Below are positions 24,248 through 33,164 of a DNA stretch of 64,000 nucleotides, piece by piece. A program made the position numbers and the translations under genes. The stretch's first letter is position 1; each line of letters starts with the position of its first letter. Location of the stretch: NCBI GenBank assembly GCA_018436095.1, contig JAHDMJ010000025.1:1-64000 (forward strand), in the 5' to 3' direction. The notes beneath the pieces were generated by a model. That model was given only the letters and a program-made list of their open reading frames with translations, was not told where the DNA came from and made no database searches. This DNA comes from Clostridia bacterium (lineage in GTDB: Bacteria; Bacillota; Peptococcia; DRI-13; UBA5745).

Positions 24248-25252
24248 TTAATCTTGGATGGGACTCCACTCCAGGGCAATGACGCCGATAATGTCGCCGG
24301 TATTAACCGGCGGGAAATGTGTGACACCGAGAGGCAGCCATTTGGCATCGGTTTCGATGGTTTCAAGTTCCTCCAGGGGGCTGAAGATATGGCCGAATTT
24401 CGTTCCTTTTTCCAGAACCTCCCCTGCCTTCACAAAGGGCTCAAATAAGCCGCCCCGGTTGGCCGTGGGGAACTTCCGTTTGAAAACCATATAGCGATCC
24501 TTTTCCAGATACTTTACCGGACGGTCAATCATGCCCAGCTTGCTCATCACATTGTAGACGCCGTTTTTCGACAGATCAATCTTGTCCTGCTGGAAGCAGC
24601 CGCCGGCTCCTACCTCAGCCATAAAGGCGGGGATGCCGTTGAGGATGCAGTTGACGTCCATGTTTTTGGCGATGGCTCCCGGCAGTTCGGCGCCGGTCTG
24701 GGATAGATCCACGATACAATTGGCCTTAAGGCCGAAAGCCAAAGTCAGCTCTTCGGTTTTTTTCGTGATTTCCTCAGGTACGCCGGCTATTTTCTTGTAA
24801 ATTGCATAAGGAACCGTGTCGTATTCTGCTGCCAGGGAATGAAGACTGATCAGGTAATTGGCATGCTTTTTGATTTCTTCAAAGAGCGTATAAGCCGCCC
24901 GCTCGGAGAACCAGCCGTTGGGGGAACCGGGGAATTGCTGATCCATATCCAGACGATCCACCCAGGTAAACTTATGCTTGGTTTGAAATGCCATAGGATT
25001 GCTTAAAGGTGTAATTACTACGGTACCCTTTAGAGTCTTGGGATCTAGTTCTTCCGATAGCTGTTTGCATAGCAAAATGCCGTTTAATTCGTCGCCGTGA
25101 ATGGTGCTGTTGACCCAGAGCACCGGGCCGGCTTCCGCACCCTGCACGATAATCAGAGGCACATTGACCGGAGAGCCGCAGGAGAGCTCGCCGCCGTAAA
25201 GATGGCCTTTGGCGATACCGCCTCTCACTGCTGTGACATTGCCTATTTTCAT
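24248..25252 (-). CDS. Succinylglutamate desuccinylase/aspartoacylase-family (M14) hydrolase
   Basis: A 334-aa zinc hydrolase of the AstE/AspA branch of the M14 carboxypeptidase family. Zinc ligands are visible as HGDE (around residues 53-56) and the histidine in LHS (around 139-141), and the catalytic glutamate is in AEVG. Such enzymes remove an acyl group from the nitrogen of an amino acid, or strip small amides. GGAG lies 7 nt before the ATG at 25252. It stands between tryptophanase and the TAXI-TRAP transporter, so it may free an amino acid, possibly tryptophan, from an imported conjugate; this is inference. Confidence 0.83.
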   Translation of the reverse strand: MKIGNVTAVRGGIAKGHLYGGELSCGSPVNVPLIIVQGAEAGPVLWVNSTIHGDELNGILLCKQLSEELDPKTLKGTVVITPLSNPMAFQTKHKFTWVDRLDMDQQFPGSPNGWFSERAAYTLFEEIKKHANYLISLHSLAAEYDTVPYAIYKKIAGVPEEITKKTEELTLAFGLKANCIVDLSQTGAELPGAIAKNMDVNCILNGIPAFMAEVGAGGCFQQDKIDLSKNGVYNVMSKLGMIDRPVKYLEKDRYMVFKRKFPTANRGGLFEPFVKAGEVLEKGTKFGHIFSPLEELETIETDAKWLPLGVTHFPPVNTGDIIGVIALEWSPIQD

Positions 25253-25366
25253 ATTATTGCTCCATCCTTTCTCGTCCAATGATTGTTTGCTCGGCCAATA
25301 ATCAACGAAGCTATTATTTTGACCTCCCCCCCTTCTTCACCGGTTGACCTTTCATCTATTGGCTAT

Positions 25367-26752
25367 TTATTTGATAGGCTCCAAAGAGGCCTGGAAGTGA
25401 CGGAGAATCGGGGGTTCCCAAGTGATGCGATAGCCCCGTTTGACTTCCTGGGAACGCTTTTTAACTTCGATGAGAGCATCAGCCATCAGATCCAGATGGG
25501 CCTGAGTATAGACCCGGCGGGGAATAGCCAGACGGCTGAATTCAAAGTCGGCATGAAGCTGCCGGCCGGTGTCGGGGTCGTTGCCCAGCATATAGGAGCC
25601 AATGTCGCAGGTTCTTATGCCTGCTTCTTTATACAGCTCGATGCATAGGGTCTGAGCGGGGAATTCATTATAGGGGATATGGGGGAACATTTGGGCTGCA
25701 TCCACAAAAACGCCGTGGCCGCCTACAGGAGATTGGTAAGCGATGCCGGCATCATCCAGACGGGCTGCCAGATATTCCATCTGACCGATACGATAGCGAA
25801 GATAGCTTTCCTCAATGCCCTCATAGAGGCCGATGGCCAGAGCTTCCAGATCCCGGCCGGCCAGACCGCCGTAAGTATAGAAGCCTTCGTAATTGATGCA
25901 GTTGGCTTTGATCTGGATAACCAGGGGTGATGCGCTGTCCCGGACACCAAGCATACCGCCGATATTAACGATGGTATCCTTCTTGGCGGACATGGTGAAG
26001 GTATCGCCGTAGCTGAACATTTCCCGAATGATATCCTTAATGGAAGCGTCCTTGTACTCCGGCTCATCCCGTTTGACGAAATAGGCGTTTTCCGCATAAC
26101 GGGCAGCGTCGATGTTCAGGGGCACGCCATATTTCTGACATAGAGCGTAAGTCTCCCGCATATTCTTCATGGAGACGGGCTGGCCGCCGGCGGAGTTGTT
26201 GGTGATCGTCATCACTACTAAACCGATGCGCCGGCCGTGTTCTTTTAGCAGGGATTCCAGCTTTGCCAGATCCATATTGCCTTTGAAAGGCGCCCGTTTG
26301 GAGGGATCCTTGGCCTCAGGAACCACACAGTCAATGGGACGGGCGCCGCTGAGGATAACATGAGCCCGGGTGGTGTCAAAGAACATATTGGAGACAGAAA
26401 GCTTGCCCTCCCCTAAAAGCAGAGGCAGTAAAACTTTTTCGGCCGCCCGGCCCTGATGAACAGGCTGGATGTAGTCGTAGCCAAAGATGTCCTTGCCGGC
26501 GTCTTCCAGCTTATAATAGCTGCGGCTGCCGGCGTAAGCCTCGTCGCCTCCCATGATTCCGGCCCACATCTGGTCGCTCATGGCATTGGTGCCGGAGTCT
26601 GTCAGCAGGTCAATGTAACAATCTTCGCCCCGTAGGTTAAACAGGTTGTACTTGGCCTCTTTGATTTTTTGCTCCCGCTCTTGTCTGGTCAGCATTTTGA
26701 TGGGCTCCACCATTTTGATGCGGAAGGGTTCCGGAATGTACTTGATTGCCAT
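25367..26752 (-). CDS. tnaA: Tryptophanase (PLP beta-eliminating lyase)
   Basis: A 461-aa PLP enzyme of the tryptophanase/tyrosine phenol-lyase family, splitting tryptophan into indole, pyruvate and ammonia. PLP lysine K258 lies in MSAKKD, with TDSGTNAMS (51-59) and ENAYF (221-225) typical for the family. Three features favour tryptophanase over tyrosine phenol-lyase: DIGSYMLG where the latter has the phenol-binding Arg, SAKKD rather than SGKKD, and histidine (H452) in LRHF where the latter has Phe-Phe. AGGAGG precedes the ATG at 26752. A GntR-type operator lies 33-45 bp upstream of the start. It follows gntR on the same strand. Confidence 0.85.
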   Translation of the reverse strand: MAIKYIPEPFRIKMVEPIKMLTRQEREQKIKEAKYNLFNLRGEDCYIDLLTDSGTNAMSDQMWAGIMGGDEAYAGSRSYYKLEDAGKDIFGYDYIQPVHQGRAAEKVLLPLLLGEGKLSVSNMFFDTTRAHVILSGARPIDCVVPEAKDPSKRAPFKGNMDLAKLESLLKEHGRRIGLVVMTITNNSAGGQPVSMKNMRETYALCQKYGVPLNIDAARYAENAYFVKRDEPEYKDASIKDIIREMFSYGDTFTMSAKKDTIVNIGGMLGVRDSASPLVIQIKANCINYEGFYTYGGLAGRDLEALAIGLYEGIEESYLRYRIGQMEYLAARLDDAGIAYQSPVGGHGVFVDAAQMFPHIPYNEFPAQTLCIELYKEAGIRTCDIGSYMLGNDPDTGRQLHADFEFSRLAIPRRVYTQAHLDLMADALIEVKKRSQEVKRGYRITWEPPILRHFQASLEPIK

Positions 26753-26784
26753 AGATAGTTCCTCCTGTTCTTTCTTTGGATGTG

Positions 26785-26797
26785 ATGCGTGATGCAC
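26785..26797. promoter_or_regulatory. GntR-type operator before tnaA
   Basis: ATGCGTGATGCAC, a 13-bp near-palindrome matching the words at 11063, 27644 and 36107. It lies in the 79-bp gap between gntR and tnaA. Confidence 0.6.
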
Positions 26798-26831
26798 CAT
26801 AAAGGTGAAAAAAATAGTTTTTTGACGGCTT

Positions 26832-27512
26832 TCAGGGAGGTATCTTCGTCTCATGTCCAGACTGAGAAATCAGTGCCGGAAAGCCCTTTTGAATGTCGGT
26901 GACTGCGGTTCGATAATGATTTTCCATTAAAGCCTGGGCCTGCTCAATGTCGCCTTTTCGGTAAGCCTCATAGATTCTTTCATGCTGGGCAATAGCCAGG
27001 GACTTCTGTTTGCCGTTGGACATATAGATATAGCGGATAAGCAGCTCCTGCCGCAGGTTGTAACGTTCATAGAGGTCGCAGAAGCTTTTATTTTTGCAGG
27101 AGCGAAAAAAGGTCAGATGAAATTCATTATCGTAGGTGAAATAGTCTTCTGTGTCCAGGTATTGCTTTTGCAGCATAATCTGACGCTTTAAATCTGCCGA
27201 CACTTCATCAATATTGCTGCGTTCCGCCGACATTTTTACCGCATGGTTTGAGAGAAGCGAGATAATCTCGTTATGCTCCAGGGCATAATCACAGTCAAAA
27301 TCCACAACCTTGGCGCCGGACTTAGTAATGCCCACAAGAAAGCCGTCCTGGTATAGCCGGTTGACGGCGTCCCGGACCGGAGTGGAGCTGACGCCATAGC
27401 GTTCTTGCAGCTGGCGGTTCACCAGCTTTTGGCCCAGTCTTATCCGTTGGTTGAGGATATCCTTGCGTATTTGCTCATAAATTTGATCAGAGTATGTCTC
27501 CTTTTTAATCAA
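26832..27512 (-). CDS. GntR-family regulator (FCD subfamily), paralog 1
   Basis: A 226-aa regulator with an N-terminal winged helix ([17 protein letters not shown]..., recognition segment [10 protein letters not shown]) and a helical C-terminal FCD domain that usually binds a carboxylate. The TTG at 27512 is chosen because AAGGAGG lies 9 nt upstream and the protein then begins like the paralog at 35326; the longer frame runs through the binding site. The DNA-binding domains of the two paralogs are almost the same, which fits their shared 13-bp operator. Its own promoter carries the word at 27644, so it is probably self-regulated, and it heads the tnaA-containing gene row. Confidence 0.88.
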   Translation of the reverse strand: MIKKETYSDQIYEQIRKDILNQRIRLGQKLVNRQLQERYGVSSTPVRDAVNRLYQDGFLVGITKSGAKVVDFDCDYALEHNEIISLLSNHAVKMSAERSNIDEVSADLKRQIMLQKQYLDTEDYFTYDNEFHLTFFRSCKNKSFCDLYERYNLRQELLIRYIYMSNGKQKSLAIAQHERIYEAYRKGDIEQAQALMENHYRTAVTDIQKGFPALISQSGHETKIPP

Positions 27513-27643
27513 TGGACGGGGCCTCCTTATTCCTACAATGCTGTAGAAAGATTTCGACAATAAGAAATATTTCTTTACAACTTTATCTTAATCAACTTTG
27601 CCTTTGGCAATCTTGTCTTATTGTCTTAAAAGATCATATGACG

Positions 27644-27701
27644 ATGCGTGATGCATTATACATTACAAAATTAATATAGCACTATATTTTTTCAAAGTCA
27701 A
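27644..27701 (-). promoter_or_regulatory. gntR-1 promoter with operator
   Basis: On the minus strand, -35 TTGACT (27696-27701) and -10 TATATT (27673-27678) are 17 bp apart. ATGCGTGATGCAT (27644-27656) lies just downstream of the expected start, and a second TATAAT abuts it. Binding would block transcription of the regulator. Confidence 0.62.
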
Positions 27702-27745
27702 TAGTTCAAAATGGCTCAAATCAGGCCAAATCACCAGTAAGACAG

Positions 27746-27779
27746 AAAAAGACTGAGGCAGATTTGCGTCAGTCTTTTT
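27746..27779 (-). terminator. Rho-independent terminator of the MGL/NhaC operon
   Basis: AAAAAGACTGA (27746-27756) pairs with TCAGTCTTTTT (27769-27779), giving a stem with a T-run on both strands. It lies about 90 bp beyond the stop of the methionine gamma-lyase gene. The rest of 27513-27867 holds only the gntR-1 promoter. Confidence 0.85.
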
Positions 27780-27867
27780 CCGTACTTTTCTATCTCCTAT
27801 GGGCGGGGGTTTATTTGATCCTCCGGTTTATCTGTCCTTGGCGTATCCTGATTTAGCATAACCTGCG

Positions 27868-29049
27868 TTACACCTTAGAAAAACCTTTTTCCAAATCGTC
27901 AATGATATCCTGAGCGTTTTCCAGGCCGACGGAAAGGCGAACCAGGCCGTCGCTAAAGCCTGCCGCCTCCCTCTCTTCTTTCGAGTAGGCCGAGTGGGTC
28001 ATGGAAGCCGGATGCTGAATAAGGGTTTCGGCATCTCCCAGGCTGACGGCCAATACGCAGACGTGCAGGTTGTTGATGAGGCTTTTGGCGCTTTCAAAGC
28101 CACCTTTTACATCGAAGGAAATGACGCCGCCAAACTGCTGCATTTGTTTTTTGGCAATGTCATGACCCGGGTGAGAAGGTAAACCTGGATAGTAAACCTG
28201 CTGGACTTTCTCATGCTGAAATAAATATTCCGCCACCTTTTGCGCATTTTGGCAATGGGCGTCCATGCGGTATTTCAGCGTTTTCAATCCCCGAAGGATC
28301 AGAAAAGCGTCATGAGGGCTAAGCACGGAGCCGGTTATATCCTTTAGGCCGACGCCGCGGATTTCGCCCATTATTGCATGTTTGCCCACAGCCATACCGG
28401 CAACCACATCGCCATGGCCGTTGATGTATTTGGTGGCGGAATGCAGAACGAGATCGGCGCCGAGATCAAGAGGCCGGGTTAAGTAAGGCGTCGCGAAAGT
28501 GTTGTCAACCATCACCAGGCAATCGGATTGTGCCTTGTGGACAGCAGCGGAAAGCCCGGCAATATCAACAATCTTCATGCTGGGATTAGCCGGCGTCTCG
28601 AAATATATTGCCTTGGTATTTGGCTTTATGGCAGCAAGAACGGCCTGGGTATCGGAACAGTTGACAAAGTCAACCTGAATGCCAAACCGCGGGAAAGTAT
28701 GGGACATCAGCGCATAGGTACAGCCGTAGAGGACGGGGTCGGCAACGATATGATCGCCGCAACTCAACAAGGTCAGCAGTGTTCCCGATATGGCGCCCAT
28801 GCCTGAGGAAAACACTACGCATTCCTCAGCATTCTCCAAGGCTGCAATCTTCTGCTCCAGCAGTCTGAGGGTGGGGTTGCCTAACCTGGTATACATGAAA
28901 CCGTCATCCCTGCCTCCAAAACGCTCTCCGCCCTGCTCGGCGTTGTCGAACACAAAAGTGGAGGTTTGGAAGATGGGAGCGGCAAGAGCTCCAAATGCAT
29001 TGTCGCCATGGATCCCGTGGAGTACATCTGTTTCAAAGTGCTTAAACAT
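27868..29049 (-). CDS. megL: Methionine gamma-lyase (paralog A)
   Basis: A 393-aa PLP enzyme of the Cys/Met metabolism family that converts methionine to methanethiol, 2-oxobutyrate and ammonia. The PLP lysine is in SATKY; the residues typical of true methionine gamma-lyases are present: cysteine C110 in YGCT and Lys-Asp in GLKDITGSVLSPHD. The ending QHPASMTHS matches the family. AGGAAG precedes the ATG. It is the last gene of the unit behind the sigma-54 promoter, after alanine racemase, so D- and L- forms of a sulfur amino acid may both be used. Confidence 0.9.
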   Translation of the reverse strand: MFKHFETDVLHGIHGDNAFGALAAPIFQTSTFVFDNAEQGGERFGGRDDGFMYTRLGNPTLRLLEQKIAALENAEECVVFSSGMGAISGTLLTLLSCGDHIVADPVLYGCTYALMSHTFPRFGIQVDFVNCSDTQAVLAAIKPNTKAIYFETPANPSMKIVDIAGLSAAVHKAQSDCLVMVDNTFATPYLTRPLDLGADLVLHSATKYINGHGDVVAGMAVGKHAIMGEIRGVGLKDITGSVLSPHDAFLILRGLKTLKYRMDAHCQNAQKVAEYLFQHEKVQQVYYPGLPSHPGHDIAKKQMQQFGGVISFDVKGGFESAKSLINNLHVCVLAVSLGDAETLIQHPASMTHSAYSKEEREAAGFSDGLVRLSVGLENAQDIIDDLEKGFSKV

Positions 29050-29109
29050 AATACTTCCTGCTTTCTTTATTTGCTTGCTTTTATTTGCGTCAGTGGTATT
29101 CGTAGTTTT

Positions 29110-30264
29110 TCATCTTGATTTGTAGATCCGCGGTACCCGGGGCCGGATATTGCATGTAACCGCACTGGTTCCCAGCCCTAAAGGTTCAAATAGCCATTCG
29201 CATGGCACAGTGTCCTCATCGTCGGTTCCTAGCAGCAAAGCTTCGTCGCCTGCCGTTACGTCCGGATAATCGGTGACATCGACCATAAACATATCCATGC
29301 ATACCCGTCCGACTACAGGACAGACATGACCGCGGATGCGGATACGGCCAAGATTGGTAAGCTGGCGGAAATAGCCGTCGGCGTCTCCGGCGGTAATGAC
29401 CGCCAAAACCATATCTTTCTCGGATACCGCCATTCGATTATAGCTGATTGCGGCACCTTGCGGAACGGAATGTATCGCTGCTACCCTGGCTTTCCAGGCC
29501 ATGATGGTCTTGAGATTAGCTGGCCGGATTTTTTCGCTTTCTGCCAGATGGCCGTAAAGAGCTGTGCCCACCCGGCACATGTCCAGCGCGTATTCAGGCG
29601 AATTAACGCTGGCCGCTGAACTGCAGCAGTGCCTCAGCCCCGGCTTGATCCCTTGCTGCTCCAAAGCTTGACACATCTTCATAAAGCGGCGGAATTGCAT
29701 TGCCGTATAGGCTTCATCCTCCGGCATTCGCCCGTAAGCACTGGAGAAATGGGTAAAAATTCCGCCGGCCTGCAGATGGGGCGTCCGGTAGGCCTTGGCA
29801 ACCAGCTCTGCCGAATCAGCAAATGAGGACTCATCGCAGGGATAGCCTATCCTGTTCATTCCGGTATCCAGCTTGACGTGGCATTGTACGGTAACATTGG
29901 CGGCTGCTGCTTTTAATGCCAGTTCTTCTGTGTATGCAGCAGAAATCAGCGCCTGGGTGATATTATACTTCGCCAATAGGGGGGCTTCCTCTGCCGGGGT
30001 CCAGCCCAGAATCAAAATTTCCTGCTGAATCCCCGCTGCCCGCAGTTCCAGCGCCTCGGAGAGGCAAGCGACACCAATCCAGTCCTTCGGAAATATGGCG
30101 GTCAGAGCTCGGGCAACGGGGAGTGCGCCATGGCCATAAGCATCTGCTTTCAAAACATTCATTAGCAGGCAGCCAGGGGGGATCAGGGAGTGCAGCTCCC
30201 GGCAATTATCCTGCAGCAATCCCAAATCAACCTCGGCCCAGCAGCGTCCGGTTCCTATTTCCAT
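29110..30264 (-). CDS. Alanine racemase-family PLP enzyme
   Basis: A 384-aa fold-type III PLP racemase. The PLP lysine K39 and Y43 sit in VLKADAYGHG at the same numbers as in well-studied alanine racemases; VGRVCMDM and the C-terminal RVPRIY are present. The usual GYADG is GDADG here, so one active-site Tyr is replaced, which may widen the substrate range. AAGGAG lies 7 nt before the ATG at 30264; the earlier ATG is upstream of that site. Because it stands between an NhaC-type transporter and methionine gamma-lyase, it may racemise the transported amino acid rather than serve the cell wall. Confidence 0.83.
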   Translation of the reverse strand: MEIGTGRCWAEVDLGLLQDNCRELHSLIPPGCLLMNVLKADAYGHGALPVARALTAIFPKDWIGVACLSEALELRAAGIQQEILILGWTPAEEAPLLAKYNITQALISAAYTEELALKAAAANVTVQCHVKLDTGMNRIGYPCDESSFADSAELVAKAYRTPHLQAGGIFTHFSSAYGRMPEDEAYTAMQFRRFMKMCQALEQQGIKPGLRHCCSSAASVNSPEYALDMCRVGTALYGHLAESEKIRPANLKTIMAWKARVAAIHSVPQGAAISYNRMAVSEKDMVLAVITAGDADGYFRQLTNLGRIRIRGHVCPVVGRVCMDMFMVDVTDYPDVTAGDEALLLGTDDEDTVPCEWLFEPLGLGTSAVTCNIRPRVPRIYKSR

Positions 30265-30299
30265 CTCAAATCTCCTTCTATACATGTACGCCGTTGTCG

Positions 30300-31658
30300 T
30301 TATAAAGCCTTGCTGGCCCTTTCGTCAGCTGTCTTTTCTTCTTTAGTTCTCATTATGCCAAATTGAATGGTGATAATGGCAGCAATTCCTAAGAACATCT
30401 GATAGTATACATGAGACAGTATCTCAAAGGGAGAAATACCACCCATGGTGCTCAGCATTGTAATCATACTGCTGTGAGGCGCCACAGTGAGGGCGACGCA
30501 AGCGAAAATATCCAGGATGCTGGCCATTCTCTTGGGGGCAATAGCATGCTGATCGCCAATATTCTTGGCAATAGGTGAGGTGGTAAGAATGGCCACTGTG
30601 TTATCCAACAGGGAAAAGGACAGCAAAGCAGTCAGTGATGCGATGGAATACTCGGCGCCCCTGCGGGTGCGGATACGGCTGGAGATTTTCTCAACAAGCC
30701 AGGTAATGCCACCGTTCATTTCGATCAGCCCCGTAATGCCGCGGACGAATAAAGCCACAAAGACGGCTTCAGACATATTGACAACGCCGTTGCCAATACC
30801 TTGCATCAGAGTGGGAATGGTTAAGCTGGCGGTGAGAAAACCAATTACAGCGGCCAGGATAGTACCGCTGATTAGAACCAGCAGCACATCCATACCGGCA
30901 ATGGCTGCAGCAAGCACTGCCACATAGGGGATAATTTTAATGAGACTGTAATCAGAGGCGTCCACAGCGCTTTGAGCGCCGCTGCCTACTATTGCAAATA
31001 CGATTGCGGCAGCGATCGCTGCAACAAGCGCGATCTTAAAGTTCATGCGGAACTTATCCTTCATTTCGGCGCCGACGCCGCGGGTGGCAGCAATCGTCGT
31101 ATCAGAAATAACAGATAAGTTATCGCCAAACATAGCGCCGCCAAACACTGCTGCCAGAGCAACGCCTGTATTCAGGCCGGTGGCCTCCACAATTCCTATG
31201 GCAATGGGCCCCATCGCCACCACTGTGCCGAAGCAAGTGCCGGTGGAAAGGGAAATTAAACAACCGATGATAAATATTCCAGGAGCCAGAAAATTCGCCG
31301 GAATTATGGACAGGCCCAGATTGACCACCGAGTCCACGCCGCCCATAGTTTTTGCCACCGTTGAAAACACGCCGGCAAAGGAAAAGATCAAAACCATCAT
31401 GATAACGCCGCCCTCAGAGATACCCTTGGAGAAAGCGGCAATCTTTGCATCAAAGGAAACCTTGCGGTTCATGAAAAAAGCCACCGTTACGCCAATCATC
31501 AGGGCACCCAGCACAGGAACCTGCTTGAATGGAGCCTCAGTACCAAGCGCAGTATACATAAGTCCGCTGCCGAGAAAGATGATAAGAAAAACCAAGAGTG
31601 GGGTAAAAGCCCAAAAACCATAACCTCTTTTTGTTTCCATTGAATTTTCATTTTTCAT
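30300..31658 (-). CDS. NhaC-family sodium-coupled transporter, copy 1
   Basis: A 452-aa polytopic membrane protein of the NhaC family, with the conserved SVISDTTIAATRG stretch and FGDNLS. NhaC proteins were named as sodium/proton antiporters, but MetT-type members are predicted methionine transporters. Both NhaC genes in this window stand directly behind a Cys/Met-type PLP lyase gene, which supports amino acid import here. GGAG lies 9 nt before the ATG. Closely related to the copy at 54055. Confidence 0.88.
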   Translation of the reverse strand: MKNENSMETKRGYGFWAFTPLLVFLIIFLGSGLMYTALGTEAPFKQVPVLGALMIGVTVAFFMNRKVSFDAKIAAFSKGISEGGVIMMVLIFSFAGVFSTVAKTMGGVDSVVNLGLSIIPANFLAPGIFIIGCLISLSTGTCFGTVVAMGPIAIGIVEATGLNTGVALAAVFGGAMFGDNLSVISDTTIAATRGVGAEMKDKFRMNFKIALVAAIAAAIVFAIVGSGAQSAVDASDYSLIKIIPYVAVLAAAIAGMDVLLVLISGTILAAVIGFLTASLTIPTLMQGIGNGVVNMSEAVFVALFVRGITGLIEMNGGITWLVEKISSRIRTRRGAEYSIASLTALLSFSLLDNTVAILTTSPIAKNIGDQHAIAPKRMASILDIFACVALTVAPHSSMITMLSTMGGISPFEILSHVYYQMFLGIAAIITIQFGIMRTKEEKTADERASKAL

Positions 31659-31721
31659 GAATATCTTCTCCTTATTTATCTTTCTTTTGCACCAGCAAAT
31701 TCCTATACGACGGCTTTTTCG

Positions 31722-32945
31722 TTATAATGCTGCAAATGCCTGATCAAAGTCGGCAATGATATCCCCGATATCTTCCAGCCCTACAGAGAAGCGCAACATG
31801 CCGTCGGTAATGCCAATCTCTTCCCGCACTTCCTTGGGTACTTTTATATGAGTCATGGAAGCAGGATGCTGGATGAGCGTATCAGGATCGCCCAGAGAGA
31901 CGGCGATAGCGGGTATGCTCAGATTGTCCATCAACTTTTTGGCAGCGTCAAAGGCCGACATGCCCCGGATGCCGTTTTTCAAGTCGAAAGCCATAATACC
32001 TGTATAAAGGCCATTCATCTGTTTTTGAGCAACATCATAATCTTTACCCATGGATTCCAGACCGGGATAGTATACTTTCTCAATATAAGGGGATTGCTCC
32101 AGATACTTGGCCAGGGCCAGCGCGCTCTCGCAATGGCGGCGCACACGCATACCAAGGGTTTTCATGCCGCGAATCACCAGATAGGCGTTGAAAGGCGCCA
32201 GTGGCGTGCCACAGATTTTGCCCATGGCCCGGCTGCGGATTACGGCGATGTCCTCCGCGTTCCCGACCACGACGCCACCGATCACGTCGCCATGGCCATT
32301 GATATATTTAGTAACAGAATGGACGACAATGTCTGCACCCAAGGCCAGAGGATATTGAACAGGCGGCGGGGCAAATGTGTTGTCGACGATTACTCTGATA
32401 TCGGGGTACTTCTTTTTCAAAGCGCTGACAGCGGCGATGTCTGTGACGTGCATAGTGGGATTTGTAGGCGTCTCAAAATAGATAATTTTGGTGTTGTCCT
32501 GAATGGCAGCTTCTATGGCAGCAATATCAGCGGTATCGGCAAAGGTCGTGGTAATTCCCAAAGTAGGCAGAATCTCGCGCATGACCACATCTGTACAGCC
32601 GTAAACCGTGTCGCCGCATACGATGTGATCACTGGTTTTCAACAGGCCCAGCAGGGCGGAACCGGTGGCGCCCATACCGGAAGATGTGGCAACTGCGTCT
32701 TCGCCGCCCTCCAGCTCTGCTATTTTTTCTTCAAAGGCCCGGACTGTGGGGTTGCCGGCCCGGGTGTAATCGTAACCGGGAATTTCACCGCTGAAGACCC
32801 CCATAGCGTGGGCAGCGTCGGTGAAAGTGAAAGTGGATGTCTGATAAATTGGCGACGCTAATGCGCCGAAGTCAGAATCCCTGTGGTAACCTGCATGGAT
32901 GGCTTTGGTATCAAATTGTACTGCCTTCATGTTTATCTTGCTCAT
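31722..32945 (-). CDS. Cys/Met-metabolism PLP lyase (paralog B)
   Basis: A 407-aa PLP enzyme of the trans-sulfuration/gamma-lyase family. The PLP lysine is in SVTKY and the cysteine of YGCT is kept, but the Lys-Asp pair seen in paralog A is replaced (MGKICGTPLAPF). It may be a methionine gamma-lyase of another subtype or act on a related sulfur amino acid. GGAGGAG precedes the ATG at 32945; the longer frame runs into the promoter. It is the first gene behind a clear -24/-12 promoter next to a sigma-54 activator gene, followed by NhaC. Confidence 0.82.
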   Translation of the reverse strand: MSKINMKAVQFDTKAIHAGYHRDSDFGALASPIYQTSTFTFTDAAHAMGVFSGEIPGYDYTRAGNPTVRAFEEKIAELEGGEDAVATSSGMGATGSALLGLLKTSDHIVCGDTVYGCTDVVMREILPTLGITTTFADTADIAAIEAAIQDNTKIIYFETPTNPTMHVTDIAAVSALKKKYPDIRVIVDNTFAPPPVQYPLALGADIVVHSVTKYINGHGDVIGGVVVGNAEDIAVIRSRAMGKICGTPLAPFNAYLVIRGMKTLGMRVRRHCESALALAKYLEQSPYIEKVYYPGLESMGKDYDVAQKQMNGLYTGIMAFDLKNGIRGMSAFDAAKKLMDNLSIPAIAVSLGDPDTLIQHPASMTHIKVPKEVREEIGITDGMLRFSVGLEDIGDIIADFDQAFAAL

Positions 32946-32992
32946 CAATTTCTCCTCCAAATAATAGTCTGTTTGCCGGCATGAGATATATA

Positions 32993-33010
32993 AAGCAAGT
33001 TTTATGCCAA
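32993..33010 (-). promoter_or_regulatory. Sigma-54 (-24/-12) promoter
   Basis: On the minus strand the sequence TTGGCATAAAACTTGCTT has GG and GC separated by exactly 10 bases, as required for sigma-54. It lies about 48 bp before the lyase start. A near-palindrome TTTTGTACGAAA (33028-33039) upstream could be part of the activator site. Confidence 0.8.
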
Positions 33011-33082
33011 TATGCAAAATCTGATTATTTCGTACAAAATTTCAATTATTTAGCGATAAACAAATTAGTGCCGCCAAAAAAT

Positions 33083-33121
33083 AAATGGGTGCAAACAGGT
33101 ATTGCCTGTTTACGCCCATTT
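33083..33121 (-). terminator. Terminator of the sigma-54 activator gene
   Basis: 33083-33099 pairs with 33105-33121 (17 bp, two mismatches), followed on the minus strand by TTTATTTTTT. It separates the activator gene from the sigma-54 promoter. Confidence 0.82.
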
Positions 33122-33164
33122 AAATTACCGGACTCTGATGCTGTTCTGGAATAACGGCTGCTTT

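Noticed and set aside
25367-26752. Tyrosine phenol-lyase
   Set aside because: The phenol-binding Arg region reads DIGS, the Lys motif is SAKKD, and His stands in place of Phe-Phe near the C terminus, all as in tryptophanase.
31848-32861. 337-codon open frame opposite PLP lyase paralog B
   Set aside because: It is a complete shadow of a clear enzyme gene and has no ribosome binding site or known motifs.
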